Assembly: GCA_022402535.1 (NCBI GenBank)
Contig: JAKRSD010000028.1
Span: 1-64,000, forward strand
Direction: 5' to 3'
Source: Flavobacteriales bacterium
GTDB taxonomy: Bacteria > Bacteroidota > Bacteroidia > CAIKAF01
DNA: 64,000 nt
Shown here: positions 1-9,391 of the stretch, piece by piece
Layout: each line of letters opens with the position of its first letter
Position numbering within the stretch: the stretch's first letter is position 1
Position numbers and translations under genes: made by a program
The notes under the pieces: generated by a model
Seen by the model: only the letters and a program-made list of their open reading frames with translations
Database searches by the model: none
What the model was told of the DNA's origin: nothing

Positions 1-2
1 TC

Positions 3-59
3 GATTTTATCGAAAAAAACGGTCAACGTATTTCAGGCATTGACAAGACTTTGTTTTAG
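3..59 (+). CDS. possible C-terminal end of an upstream gene (partial)
   Basis: An open frame entering from the left edge reads DFIEKNGQRISGIDKTLF and stops with TAG at 57-59. Only 18 codons are visible, so no family can be assigned. It may be the tail of a real gene or a chance frame. The following 120 bp up to the next gene are AT-rich and non-coding. Confidence 0.3.
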   Translation, partial: DFIEKNGQRISGIDKTLF

Positions 60-152
60 CAATTCACCATTGAATAAAGACTTATTGCCTTAAAAAACTC
101 TTGCTTCCTGCCTGTCCGACAACAACTAACAAATAACTTTCAAAAGAAAACT

Positions 153-160
153 TATATTTG
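153..160 (+). promoter_or_regulatory. TAnnTTTG -7 box before the haloperoxidase gene
   Basis: TATATTTG lies 20 bp before the ATG and fits the Bacteroidota sigma-A -7 consensus. No clear -33 TTTG is seen at the usual spacing, so this is a half-supported promoter. Confidence 0.4.
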
Positions 161-180
161 TTAATACAGATTTTCATAAT

Positions 181-1530
181 ATGAGAAAAGTATTAACCCG
201 ATACGTCCTGATTTCTAGTACATGCTTGGCCATGTTGGGATATGGATGTAAGAAAAAGCCCGACTATCATTCGGATATGTTTACCTCTGCCGATTATGCG
301 GTACTTTCCTTATGGACGGAGTCTGTCCGCACGGTTATTAAACAATCTACGGGATGCAGTGCCCCGGTAGCCGCCAGAGCATTATCCTATTTTTATATAG
401 CCCAATACGAAGCATTAAGTCCCGGAATGAAAAACCACGTGAGTTTGCATGGAAAAATTAACGGATATGTACGTACCTGGCACGACCGTGAAGAAGATTT
501 ACCTCTTTTTCATTGGCCTACGGTAATCAATACAGCTTCGCATGAAATGGTACTGGAGTTATTTCCCACAATCCAACCCTCTACGCTCATTCGTGTTAAT
601 ACTTTGTACGATTCGCTAAAGACGGTATTTTCTCAAAATGAATCTGATGACAGGCTTATTTTTTCGGAAGAGTATGCCAAAACGATTTCTGCCAATGTAA
701 TCGCTTATGCATCAACAGATGGCGGGGCTAATGGTCATTTTACTAATTTCCCTACGAGTTACAATCCACCCAATTGTGCCTCGTGCTGGGTGTTTACGCC
801 TCCGTTTTTTCAACGGGCTTTGCAGCCTTATTGGGGTAATAACCGCCTGTTTGTTCCCTCAGCTCTTTCTATTTTAAATGAATTTCAGCCCACGCCATAT
901 TCAGAGGAACCGGCTTCCGCATTTTATCAGGATGCCCAACTGATTTTTACCATGTTGCAGAATCCGCAGCCTCACTACGAAATTATAGCCGAATTCTGGG
1001 ACGACGGTTCCGGTTTTGCCGGAACGCCCCCCGGGCACTACTTGGGTTTGGCCGGCCAGTTAATTAGAAACAGTCAGATTTCTACCGAAGATGCGGTGGT
1101 TTTTCTTACACGGCTTGCTATAATCATGAACGATGCCATGATTTTAACCTGGAAAGGTAAATATGACCATAATCTGCTCAGGCCCGTAACCTATATTCAT
1201 CGGGTTATATCCCAACAATTTAATCCTATCATTGAAACGCCTCCGTTTCCCGAATATCCTTCGGGACATGCAGTAATGGCGGGTGCCACACAAAAAATAT
1301 ATGAAAGTGTGTTTTCCAACTCTTTTTCTTTTTACGACAGTACTCATGTGCACCGCACAGATATTGACGGCAGCCCACGCTATTTTTCAAACTTTCAGGC
1401 CATGAGCGAAGAAATCGCCGATTCCAGGTGGTATGCCGGCATTCATTATAAAAACACGCAGGACCAAAGCCTGCTCATGGGACGGCAAATCGCCCAGCAT
1501 GTTAACCAATCGCTGAACCTTTCCAAATAA
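181..1530 (+). CDS. vanadium-dependent haloperoxidase / PAP2-superfamily lipoprotein
   Basis: A 449-residue exported protein. The N-terminus is hydrophobic and ends in a lipobox-like GYGC followed by KKK, so it is probably a lipoprotein. The oxyanion-binding signature of vanadium haloperoxidases and type 2 phosphatidic acid phosphatases is present in order: K-x6-RP near residue 327, PSGH near 360, and SRWYAGIHY near 415, whose last His is the expected covalent or vanadate ligand. Family members oxidise halides with peroxide or act as phosphatases, and the sequence cannot decide between these. The FG-GAP protein gene starts only 5 bp downstream, so the two are almost certainly co-transcribed. 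The start is the first ATG after the TAnnTTTG box. Confidence 0.85.
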   Translation: MRKVLTRYVLISSTCLAMLGYGCKKKPDYHSDMFTSADYAVLSLWTESVRTVIKQSTGCSAPVAARALSYFYIAQYEALSPGMKNHVSLHGKINGYVRTWHDREEDLPLFHWPTVINTASHEMVLELFPTIQPSTLIRVNTLYDSLKTVFSQNESDDRLIFSEEYAKTISANVIAYASTDGGANGHFTNFPTSYNPPNCASCWVFTPPFFQRALQPYWGNNRLFVPSALSILNEFQPTPYSEEPASAFYQDAQLIFTMLQNPQPHYEIIAEFWDDGSGFAGTPPGHYLGLAGQLIRNSQISTEDAVVFLTRLAIIMNDAMILTWKGKYDHNLLRPVTYIHRVISQQFNPIIETPPFPEYPSGHAVMAGATQKIYESVFSNSFSFYDSTHVHRTDIDGSPRYFSNFQAMSEEIADSRWYAGIHYKNTQDQSLLMGRQIAQHVNQSLNLSK

Positions 1531-1535
1531 TACGT

Positions 1536-3428
1536 ATGAAAAAATACCTTATCACCCTTTGTGTTTTTTTACCCTTCTCCCTGTTAGGGCAAGGCTTTCA
1601 GGAAATCTCAGATCAAATCGGATTAACGTATATCTATCCCGGCATTTCCACCGATTTTCAGGTAGAAGGCGGCGTTCTTGTGTTTGATTATGATCGTGAC
1701 GGTTGGGATGATATTTACCAGACAAGCGGTCAGTTTGAGTCTAAGCTCTATAAAAATATGGGCAACGGTACCTATACCGATGTTACGGCAGAAGCAGGTT
1801 TAACTCTGCCGGGAATTTTTCAGTTATGCGCCCTTTCAGGCGATTTCGATAATGACGGATATACGGATTTGCTCATTGCGAATTACGGGTATGGCGGCGG
1901 CGGGGGCGATAATGAAAAGCCCAAACTTTTTAAAAACAATGGAAACGGTACGTTCTCAGATATGTCGTTTCAGCTCCTGGTGATGCCCCGTGGGCACTAT
2001 GCCGCAGCATCACTCGGCGACATTAACCGCGACGGAAATGTGGATATGTATTTTGCCAATTATGTGGAATACTTCGGATTGATTCAGCCTCCTCCTGATT
2101 ATATTCCCACGGGCTACTTTGCCCAATGTCTGCCCGACAGATTAGTGCTGAACAATGGAAATTTCGCTTTTATAGAGGCTACCGAGGCATGGTCTGTGGC
2201 TGATAGCGGCTGCGGATTGGCCGCCTCGTTTTCAGATTATGATAATGACGGCGATTTAGACATCGTTACCGCCAATGATTTTGGTTTTTATAATGGGAAA
2301 GGAAATATCCTTTTTCGCAATAATTTCCCCGATTCCTCGGTAACCGATGTCAGTGTTTCTTCGGGATATTATTTTGAAATGTTTGGTATGGGGGTGGGAC
2401 CCGGCGATTATGATAATGACGGGGATATGGATTATTACATCACCAATATCGGCGAAAATGCCTTGATGCAAAACCAGGGGAATGGTACGTTTATCAATGT
2501 GGCCGAAGCCGCCGGAGTGAAAGATGAATTTGTTTCCGATACCCTCAGGGGAACGGGTTGGAGTGGTATCTTTTTCGATTATGATAACGATATGGATTTA
2601 GATCTTTTTGTAACCAAAGGCAGTGTGGGCGCCCCCTTGCCGCCTACGGTGGGTATAGATCCGAATCGTTTTTTTATCAATAATGGCGATGGCACCTTTA
2701 CCGAATCTGCTGCCCTGCTGGGGTTAAACGATTCATTGGCTCACCGGGGAGCCGCTTTTTTAGATTTTGACCGCGACGGCGATTTGGATTTGGTTTCCTT
2801 GCCCATCCGGCTGCCGTATGCACAATATGCCAATCTGGACCAAAAAATCAAGTTCTTCCGCAACGATCTGCAAAACACCAATAAATGGGTGCAAATTAAG
2901 CTGGTGGGAGATGTGGCTACTAACCGCGATGCCCTGGGTTGCAAGGTAACCCTTTGGGCTGGGGGAGTGCAGCAAATCCGCGAAGTGGATGGAGGCAGCG
3001 GACATGCTTCCCAAAGTTCTAAAACCCTGCATTTTGGCCTTGGACAAAATACATTGATTGACTCCATGGAGGTTTTCTGGCTCAATACGGCTCCGGCAAA
3101 ATTTTATAATATCCAGCCCGATGAGTTTTATACCGTGTTTGAAAGCGGTTCTATTTTGCTGAGTAATAAAGAAAATCTATCTACCGCTTCGCAAGTACAG
3201 GTGTTTCCAAATCCTTCATCGGGTCCGGTAAACATTACATATCCTCCAAGCAAACAGACTCATATCCGTGTGTTAAGTTTGACGGGAGCCACCCTTTTTG
3301 AAGTAAATACGGACTACTCGGATTGGTATGCCTTTAATCCGGATACTTACCACCTGAGCCCGGGAGTATATTTTATTGAGGTTTCGGGAACTTTCGGTAA
3401 ATCGGTGAAGAAATGGGTGAAGAATTAA
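1536..3428 (+). CDS. CRTAC1-like FG-GAP/VCBS-repeat protein with ASPIC/UnbV domain and T9SS tail
   Basis: 630 residues with a signal peptide ending near LLGQG. Many Asp-rich Ca-binding loops of FG-GAP/VCBS type (such as DYDRDGWDD, DFDNDGYTD, DYDNDGDLD) spread over about residues 45-430 and predict a seven-bladed beta-propeller. An ASPIC/UnbV-like stretch follows at about 450-530 (NRDALGCKVTLWAGG, then REVDGGSGHASQ). The last 80 or so residues begin with VFPNPSSG and look like a type A T9SS sorting domain, so the protein is likely secreted or surface-attached through the type IX system. Its place directly behind the haloperoxidase suggests a shared extracellular role. The true function is unknown; many such proteins are only called CRTAC1 family. 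Confidence 0.85.
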   Translation: MKKYLITLCVFLPFSLLGQGFQEISDQIGLTYIYPGISTDFQVEGGVLVFDYDRDGWDDIYQTSGQFESKLYKNMGNGTYTDVTAEAGLTLPGIFQLCALSGDFDNDGYTDLLIANYGYGGGGGDNEKPKLFKNNGNGTFSDMSFQLLVMPRGHYAAASLGDINRDGNVDMYFANYVEYFGLIQPPPDYIPTGYFAQCLPDRLVLNNGNFAFIEATEAWSVADSGCGLAASFSDYDNDGDLDIVTANDFGFYNGKGNILFRNNFPDSSVTDVSVSSGYYFEMFGMGVGPGDYDNDGDMDYYITNIGENALMQNQGNGTFINVAEAAGVKDEFVSDTLRGTGWSGIFFDYDNDMDLDLFVTKGSVGAPLPPTVGIDPNRFFINNGDGTFTESAALLGLNDSLAHRGAAFLDFDRDGDLDLVSLPIRLPYAQYANLDQKIKFFRNDLQNTNKWVQIKLVGDVATNRDALGCKVTLWAGGVQQIREVDGGSGHASQSSKTLHFGLGQNTLIDSMEVFWLNTAPAKFYNIQPDEFYTVFESGSILLSNKENLSTASQVQVFPNPSSGPVNITYPPSKQTHIRVLSLTGATLFEVNTDYSDWYAFNPDTYHLSPGVYFIEVSGTFGKSVKKWVKN

Positions 3429-3463
3429 TAGGCTGATGGGATTCTCTATTGCCTTTGAACTTC

Positions 3464-5548
3464 TTAATAACGTCCGAAGTATTTCCGGATAAACCATTCA
3501 CCCGCCAGTAAGGCTAAAATAACGGCAAACAGCCATTTGAAATCGCTCAGGCTTTTCAGTTTCCCGGTTACATACGTTATCGGACGTATATCTTCGCGTT
3601 GACGGATTCTTTCGGGAATTAAGTTGAGTTGGTCGGCCAGGAAAAACTCTCCGTTGGTTTCGTTGGCCAAACGCGCCATCACCGAAAAATCGGCCCGGGT
3701 ATTTAATCGCTCCACATTTATTTCACTCACGGAAAACGATCCGTTTTTTTCTAATTTTTTACCGCCAAACTGCACCGAGGCATTGAACGAATAATCTCCC
3801 GCAGGCAGTTTTCCCATATCTAATCGATAAGCGGTTTCTGTTTTACTGAATTGATAGGGAAACGATTTTCCTTCTTTGTTTTTCAGCGTTAACGAGGCTT
3901 CAGGCGTGTTGATGAGTTCGTAGCTTTCGTTGTATAACTCAGCATCCAACACGATTTTTTCATTTTCGGGATACAGGTTTTTGGCATTCACCCTAAAACG
4001 ACTTTTATCTTCGGTTACAGCCAGATACTGTACAATTTTAGAAATCAGTTCGTTGAACTGTTCGCGGTTTTGATTCTCTTCAAAATCTTCCAGTCCCCAG
4101 CGCCAGATTCCTTCACCGGCCAGAATGGCTGTGCGGCGTCTGGGTTCAGGATTGAGCAACAGGGCCGGCGATTGGGTAGGCGTGAGGCCGATTTTTCGGT
4201 AAAAAACCGTTTCGGCGCCGGCTTTGGTTTCATAATTCCCGAACGGACTGAATAACGGCGGTACTTTGGTGAGCAGTTTTTGTAATTTTTCAGAAAGTGT
4301 AAAGGCCCCAAATCCGGTGTTGAGATAAGGCGTAATCTCATCAGGTTTTGCACCCTGATTGGTGATTTTTAAACCGGCATTCAGTTGATTAAACGCAAAC
4401 AGGTTGCTTTTGCTGCCTAATATATACCAGGTGCTGATTTCTGATTTTTCTAAGCGCGACGTAATTTCTGTAGCCTGACTGCCCGAACCGGGAAGCTGAT
4501 ACATAATGACCAGGCTATACTCTTCAATCCGCCCCGTAAAATCGGAAAGATACACCACATCAGATTCAAAGTTTTCATTTACAGACAATGCCTGGCGTAT
4601 GGCGCCTAAATCGGGATGCGGCCCTTCGGCCAACAACAAAATTTTTCTGCGGCCGTCAATCACTTCCACATAAAAGGGAAACACATTGTTTTGTAATGTG
4701 CTTTCATCATCGAGCGGTTCAATACTCACCGTGTATTTCCGGATTCCCGGTTTGTCTGCATCCAGATAAAGCGGTATGGTGAAGTCGAAGCGTTCATCCT
4801 GAATGGAAACCGATTGGGAGAAAAGGATTTTACTGTCGGAACTTATCTTAATGTTCAGATTTTTACCTTTCAGTTTATCCGCCCCCACATTAATTTCCAC
4901 AGGAAATTTGTTGTTCAGGTAAGCCAGTTTATTGGCCTGCACATTCCGGATAAAGGCATCGCGACGGAGTGAGGAATCGCCCATGGCTATGGCAAAAACA
5001 GGCGCTTTCAGGTTTTTGACCCGATACACGGGATTAATTCCTTTATTGTACAAACCATCACCCGCAAATAAAACCGCACCAATATTTCTACCGGCGTAAA
5101 TGGATTCCAACTCCCTGAAAACCTGCTCATAATCGGTCTGCTTTTCACTGAAATCAACCTTGCCGTCGCGGGTCAGTATTTCACCGGCTGTGTAAAAAGC
5201 GGTTTCATAGTTTTCGCCCAAGTTTTTCTGAAGCTCGGTTAAACGGTTCAGGTATTCTGTTTTATAAAACGTACTATCCTTGGTAAATACGGGCGATTGC
5301 GAATTATCCTGAATGATAAGCAGAATGGGATTTTCTTTTTCTTTTCCCCGGGTTCTGAACAGGGGCGAAAATAAAATCAGGGCAATCAGAAACAGGGCTA
5401 CAAAACGAAAAACGGCGGCCGCAATGCGGAATGGGCGGGGAATTTCAGCGTGGGCAGAATTTTTATAGTAAAGTAAACCCGTAAACAGAACGGCGGCAGC
5501 CAGACAAAGTATAAAAACCCAAAAGGGGTATTCCCAGATTATGTTCAC
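3464..5548 (-). CDS. membrane-anchored VWA-like protein
   Basis: 694 residues. Two N-terminal transmembrane helices (about 9-27 and 42-62) and one at the extreme C-terminus (about 672-690) leave a large domain outside the membrane. After the second helix, IIQDNSQSP contains the DxSxS pattern of a von Willebrand A metal site, and further on LFAGDGLYNKG resembles the later VWA strand and loop. The layout resembles BatA/BatB-neighbourhood proteins of Bacteroidota, which link a VWA domain to beta-sandwich domains. No MoxR ATPase or Bat genes are beside it here, so it is an orphan of that type. A substrate cannot be named. It converges on the CRTAC1-like gene with a 35 bp gap. Confidence 0.6.
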   Translation of the reverse strand: MNIIWEYPFWVFILCLAAAVLFTGLLYYKNSAHAEIPRPFRIAAAVFRFVALFLIALILFSPLFRTRGKEKENPILLIIQDNSQSPVFTKDSTFYKTEYLNRLTELQKNLGENYETAFYTAGEILTRDGKVDFSEKQTDYEQVFRELESIYAGRNIGAVLFAGDGLYNKGINPVYRVKNLKAPVFAIAMGDSSLRRDAFIRNVQANKLAYLNNKFPVEINVGADKLKGKNLNIKISSDSKILFSQSVSIQDERFDFTIPLYLDADKPGIRKYTVSIEPLDDESTLQNNVFPFYVEVIDGRRKILLLAEGPHPDLGAIRQALSVNENFESDVVYLSDFTGRIEEYSLVIMYQLPGSGSQATEITSRLEKSEISTWYILGSKSNLFAFNQLNAGLKITNQGAKPDEITPYLNTGFGAFTLSEKLQKLLTKVPPLFSPFGNYETKAGAETVFYRKIGLTPTQSPALLLNPEPRRRTAILAGEGIWRWGLEDFEENQNREQFNELISKIVQYLAVTEDKSRFRVNAKNLYPENEKIVLDAELYNESYELINTPEASLTLKNKEGKSFPYQFSKTETAYRLDMGKLPAGDYSFNASVQFGGKKLEKNGSFSVSEINVERLNTRADFSVMARLANETNGEFFLADQLNLIPERIRQREDIRPITYVTGKLKSLSDFKWLFAVILALLAGEWFIRKYFGRY

Positions 5549-5625
5549 GCTGTTTTTCCGATATTAATTTAAGCCGTTACAGGCTTTTTTGAATGATGTT
5601 AAACGCTTTTTTATACCGAAAAGTA

Positions 5626-6384
5626 TCAGATGGTCTGCATTCCTCCGCATACATTCAGGGTTTGTCCTGACACATAAGCAGAAAGATCGGAACCCAGAAA
5701 AACAACCGCATTAGCCACATCGTCTCCATGTCCGGCGCGTTTGAGCGGAATGGCGTCAATCCATCCTTTTTTCACGTTTTCATCTAAGGTTTCGGTCATT
5801 TCAGTTTCAATGAAACCGGGCGCAATGGCGTTGCAACGGATGTTTCGGGAGCCCAATTCCATGGCAATTGATTTGGTGAACCCGATAAGGCCGGCTTTGG
5901 AGGCGGCATAATTGGCCTGACCGGCATTACCGGAACGGCCCACCACGGAACTCATATTAATAATAGAGCCGGAACGCTGTTTCAGCATGGGCCGCTGTGC
6001 AGCTTTAGTCAGACTGAAAACGCCTTTCAGGTTGGTGTTTATGACTTCGTCCCATTGTTCTTCCGTCATGCGCATCAACAGGTTGTCGCGGGTAATCCCT
6101 GCATTATTTACCAGTATATCCAGCCTTCCGAAGGTTTCCACCATATGGTTAACCAATTTTTCGGCTTCTTCAAATTTAGATATGTCAGATTTTACGGCAA
6201 TAACTTTTGTTCCATATTCGGCAGAAAGTGCTGAAGCCAACGTTTCTGACGAAGCTGCAGAACCGTCTGAAACGTAAGTAAACATAACCTGTGCGCCATG
6301 TTCGGCAAGTTTAGTCACAATAGCTTTTCCAATTCCGCGGCTTCCTCCGGTAACCAGAGCCGATTTTCCTTCCAGTAATTTCAT
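5626..6384 (-). CDS. fabG: 3-oxoacyl-[acyl-carrier-protein] reductase
   Basis: 252-residue short-chain dehydrogenase. The NADP-binding TGGSRGIG sits at residues 12-19, NNAG near 93-96, and the catalytic residues are Asn118, Ser145/146, Tyr159 and Lys163 (YAASK). This is the full set and the normal length for FabG, which reduces 3-ketoacyl-ACP in fatty acid elongation in the cytoplasm. FabG-like SDRs with other substrates are common, but the close match around the active site and to the C-terminal GQTLNVCGG makes FabG the best call. The gene appears to be transcribed alone from a box at 6412-6419. Confidence 0.9.
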   Translation of the reverse strand: MKLLEGKSALVTGGSRGIGKAIVTKLAEHGAQVMFTYVSDGSAASSETLASALSAEYGTKVIAVKSDISKFEEAEKLVNHMVETFGRLDILVNNAGITRDNLLMRMTEEQWDEVINTNLKGVFSLTKAAQRPMLKQRSGSIINMSSVVGRSGNAGQANYAASKAGLIGFTKSIAMELGSRNIRCNAIAPGFIETEMTETLDENVKKGWIDAIPLKRAGHGDDVANAVVFLGSDLSAYVSGQTLNVCGGMQTI

Positions 6385-6411
6385 AACAGCTGTTTACAGT
6401 TTGATTTTGGT

Positions 6412-6419
6412 CAAAATTA
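6412..6419 (-). promoter_or_regulatory. TAnnTTTG -7 box upstream of fabG
   Basis: On the minus strand this reads TAATTTTG, 28 bp before the fabG ATG. No convincing -33 partner. Confidence 0.35.
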
Positions 6420-6448
6420 ACAATCCTTTCTAAAAAGCCTTACCCGCT

Positions 6449-7267
6449 TTAAAACTTATAACCCATGTGCAGATTGAATTGCACTTTGGGACTGAATGCC
6501 GGGAATAGGGTATATTGAGAACTTCCTCCAAAATCTATATCGCCTCCAAAACCCCAGTCTAACCCAAATTGGATATAATCCACCGGATTTATCTGAATGC
6601 CGTTGTGAATCATCCAGCGCATGGCATTGGCTGTTTTATACACGATAAAATCGGGGTCGCTGGTAATGTAATCACTGGGCATACGGTTCACCCGTAAGTA
6701 ATACAGGGCTGGAGTGAATACATAGCGAACTTTTCCTAAACCGGCACCCGAATAAACCCGGAGCTCCAAACCCGTTTTAAAAACAATGTTTCTGTAAAAC
6801 GGAATCGGGGATGCCAATGAATTTCCTGTGGCAAACCGGGCACTGCGAAATCCGAAGGTAAAGGGAACCCGTAGTCCGATTTTATTGCCCGGCAATAAAT
6901 ATTCGTACATCACCGTAAAATCGGTACGGATTAAATCCAGCAGATTTACGGAAACATAATTCCGTGGAATTTCCATCGGATTCTTTTTCTTGTATATCGT
7001 GTTTTTTACAGGAGGGGCTTCTTTGTCCCAAGTACCGTTTTCAAGGCGTATGCCATCCACCATGGAACGGCTCACTCTGTAATCGGGACCATCTAAACTG
7101 TTGAAGTTTTTATACTTCAGATCCACATCACTTATTTCAATAATTTTAACGGCATACACAAGCCCCGATTTCATGCGGATACTGTCCTGAGCCTTTGTTT
7201 GATAAGCAGAAAACAAGATAAACAGGGCCGGAATAACGGATTGGATAAAAGGTCTTACTTGCATCAT
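6449..7267 (-). CDS. exported protein of unknown function, probable outer-membrane association
   Basis: 272 residues. The N-terminal hydrophobic segment ends with KAQ, a plausible signal peptidase site. The first 70 mature residues (IRMKSGLVYAVKIIEI onward) resemble the short beta module that opens many Bacteroidota envelope proteins. The remainder has alternating hydrophobic and aromatic strands and ends in MGYKF, as outer-membrane barrels do. No known enzyme motif is visible. It diverges from the next gene across only 30 bp. Confidence 0.5.
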   Translation of the reverse strand: MMQVRPFIQSVIPALFILFSAYQTKAQDSIRMKSGLVYAVKIIEISDVDLKYKNFNSLDGPDYRVSRSMVDGIRLENGTWDKEAPPVKNTIYKKKNPMEIPRNYVSVNLLDLIRTDFTVMYEYLLPGNKIGLRVPFTFGFRSARFATGNSLASPIPFYRNIVFKTGLELRVYSGAGLGKVRYVFTPALYYLRVNRMPSDYITSDPDFIVYKTANAMRWMIHNGIQINPVDYIQFGLDWGFGGDIDFGGSSQYTLFPAFSPKVQFNLHMGYKF

Positions 7268-7297
7268 TATTGTGCTATATTAGTGCAAATAAATTAA

Positions 7298-8206
7298 ATG
7301 AAAAGGGGATTATTGTTTCTGGGGCTTATTTTTTTGACACAGGCCATTTCATTTTCGCAGGAATTTCGTTTCCGGCTTAAGAAAAAAGATTCTTATTATA
7401 TGCCCGATGAAGTGCGCGAAACATCGGGTTTGGCTTATTGGAACGGACATATTATTACCCACAACGACAGCGGAGGCAAAAACGAAGTATATCTGTTAGA
7501 TACGCTGGGCGGTGAAGTAAAAAAAACAATGATATTAAAGGGTAGTGTGAACCGCGATTGGGAGTCGGTTTATCTGTACAACGACAAGTTATATGTCGGT
7601 GATTTTGGGAATAACATGGGCTCCAGAAAAAACCTGACCATTTACACAGCCGATTGGAATACCTTGTTGGAGAAAGGCGAGGCCCGGGTAGATTCTATCC
7701 TATTTTATTATCCCGATCAGGATGATTTTTCGAAACAGAAACATAGCCACAATTTTGACTGCGAAGCCATGGTGGTTTATCAGGATTCCATTTATCTGTA
7801 TTCCAAATCATGGAAAGACAAACAAACCACCGTACGTGTCATTCCCGCTGCCCCCGGCGAATATGCCGCTCCTGTGAGGTATTCATTTGCAGCAGGCGGT
7901 TTGATTACGGGAGCCGCATTTCATGAAGAGAAAAAAATGCTTGTATTAATCGGTTATAACCTGGATACGCCTGTTCTTCGCCCTTTTGTTTGGGTTTTTA
8001 ATGCGGCTCATCCCGGCAAATTGGCGGGAGCCAATGGATTACAGGTGAGTTTATCCCCGGATTTTACCCAGATTGAAGGAGTTACTTTTTTGCCTTCGGG
8101 GCGATTGGCTATCAGCGCCGAAGCCATACATGAAAAGTTATTGGATATTCCGGCTGCACTTTTTTTGGTGAAACCGGAAGATTTTTTTGAGAAAGTAAAA
8201 CCTTAA
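7298..8206 (+). CDS. exported beta-propeller-like protein of unknown function
   Basis: 302 residues with a signal peptide ending AISFSQ. The mature part opens with EVRETSGLAYWNGHIITHND and continues with repeated patterns such as DWESVYLYNDKLYVGDFGNN, which fit a beta-propeller related to SdiA-regulated or esterase-like phytase proteins. The acidic and aromatic residues conserved in those families are suggestive, but I cannot assign a reaction. The 3' end overlaps the convergent DHH phosphoesterase gene by 4 bp. Confidence 0.5.
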   Translation: MKRGLLFLGLIFLTQAISFSQEFRFRLKKKDSYYMPDEVRETSGLAYWNGHIITHNDSGGKNEVYLLDTLGGEVKKTMILKGSVNRDWESVYLYNDKLYVGDFGNNMGSRKNLTIYTADWNTLLEKGEARVDSILFYYPDQDDFSKQKHSHNFDCEAMVVYQDSIYLYSKSWKDKQTTVRVIPAAPGEYAAPVRYSFAAGGLITGAAFHEEKKMLVLIGYNLDTPVLRPFVWVFNAAHPGKLAGANGLQVSLSPDFTQIEGVTFLPSGRLAISAEAIHEKLLDIPAALFLVKPEDFFEKVKP

Positions 8207-9231
8207 GCGTTCAGCTTTTCAACTTCAGGAAGTTGAGTTAACAGATAAGCTTCCGCTTTATCTACCGTGCCTTCAAACACCCCACCGGCGGCATTTTTGT
8301 GCCCTCCTCCGTTAAAATATGTAGAAGCAAACGTGTTGATGGCAAAATTGCCTTTGGAGCGGAACGAGAATTTGGTGAGATTTTCACTTTGTTCGGTAAG
8401 CAGTACGGCCATTTTTACTCCTTCAATAGATAAAGCCTGATTAACAAAACCTTCCGTATCTCCTTTTTTATGGCTAAAGCGGGTAAGTTCTTCGCGCGAA
8501 AGGCAAATGTATGCCGTACCGTATTCGGGCAGCATGGTCAGTTTGTCGTTCAGCGAATAACCCAGCAGTTTCATCCGGTTCAGCGAATTGCTGTCGAAAA
8601 TATGTTGAATCACGGCAGCATGGTCGGCACCGGCTTTAAACAGTTCGCCGGCAACAAAAAAGGTGCCTTCATGTATATTATGTCTGAAGGTTCCCGTATC
8701 GGTCGAAAGCCCGGCATATAGACTGGTGGCCACATGTTTTCCGATGTGGATTTCGGGATATAATATCCGGCAAAATTCAAAGATCAATTCGCTGGTGGAG
8801 CTCACATTGGTGCGATGATAACTGTAATCAAACACCTCGTCGGGAAACGGATGGTGATCAACCAATACTTTAGGAACGCTTACATTTCCTGCCAATTCCC
8901 CCAACTCGTCAATGCGTTTCAGCGTATTAAAATCCAAAAAGAAAATCAGGTCTGTTTCCGCTAAAATTTTGAGACAGGTTTCGCGCTGACGGTCAAAAAA
9001 TTTGATGGTATCAGCTCCCGGCAGAAAACTCAAAAAATCGGGAAAAGTATCCGGAACGATGATATTGGGCATTTTGCCCAGCTTCTTCAGAAAAAACTTC
9101 AATCCCAAAGAGGAACCAATGGCATCGCCATCCGGATTTTTATGTGAAATAATCAACGGATGTTGGCTGTTTTCAATCAGCTGTCTGATTGTTTGCAAAG
9201 ACGCCGGGTCTGTTACCGAAATTTCGCGCAT
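8203..9231 (-). CDS. DHH-family phosphoesterase (NrnA-like nanoRNase / pAp phosphatase)
   Basis: 342 residues with the complete DHH/DHHA1 architecture. The metal-binding motifs are HKNPDGDAIGSS near residues 30-41, FFLDFN near 95, VDHHPFP near 125 and STDTGTFRH near 175. The DHHA1 substrate-binding motif GGGHKNAAGG lies near residue 310. Family members degrade short oligoribonucleotides or dephosphorylate 3'-phosphoadenosine 5'-phosphate. The length and both domains fit NrnA. Cyclic-di-AMP phosphodiesterase activity, seen in some relatives, cannot be excluded. Confidence 0.85.
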   Translation of the reverse strand: MREISVTDPASLQTIRQLIENSQHPLIISHKNPDGDAIGSSLGLKFFLKKLGKMPNIIVPDTFPDFLSFLPGADTIKFFDRQRETCLKILAETDLIFFLDFNTLKRIDELGELAGNVSVPKVLVDHHPFPDEVFDYSYHRTNVSSTSELIFEFCRILYPEIHIGKHVATSLYAGLSTDTGTFRHNIHEGTFFVAGELFKAGADHAAVIQHIFDSNSLNRMKLLGYSLNDKLTMLPEYGTAYICLSREELTRFSHKKGDTEGFVNQALSIEGVKMAVLLTEQSENLTKFSFRSKGNFAINTFASTYFNGGGHKNAAGGVFEGTVDKAEAYLLTQLPEVEKLNA

Positions 9232-9250
9232 TCCTTTAATAATAAGCCGC

Positions 9251-9258
9251 CAAAGGTA
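9251..9258 (-). promoter_or_regulatory. TAnnTTTG -7 box upstream of the DHH phosphoesterase
   Basis: The minus strand reads TACCTTTG 20 bp before the ATG. No -33 box at the expected distance. Confidence 0.4.
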
Positions 9259-9363
9259 GTGTAAAGCCCTTTTGGTCTTTGTTAAAATGGCTGTTTTTTT
9301 TAACCGCTTGATTTTCTTGAATTCTAAAATGGGAGGAATAGGTCAACTTAAGGGAAAAATAGA

Positions 9364-9371
9364 TACTTTTG
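9364..9371 (+). promoter_or_regulatory. TAnnTTTG -7 box upstream of ndk
   Basis: TACTTTTG lies 21 bp before the ndk ATG. It also argues that translation starts at 9392 and not further upstream. Confidence 0.4.
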
Positions 9372-9391
9372 CGCCTCCAAAAAATAGGAAA

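Noticed and set aside
9272-9391. upstream extension of ndk
   Set aside because: Open but unrelated to Ndk, and the TACTTTTG promoter box falls within it.
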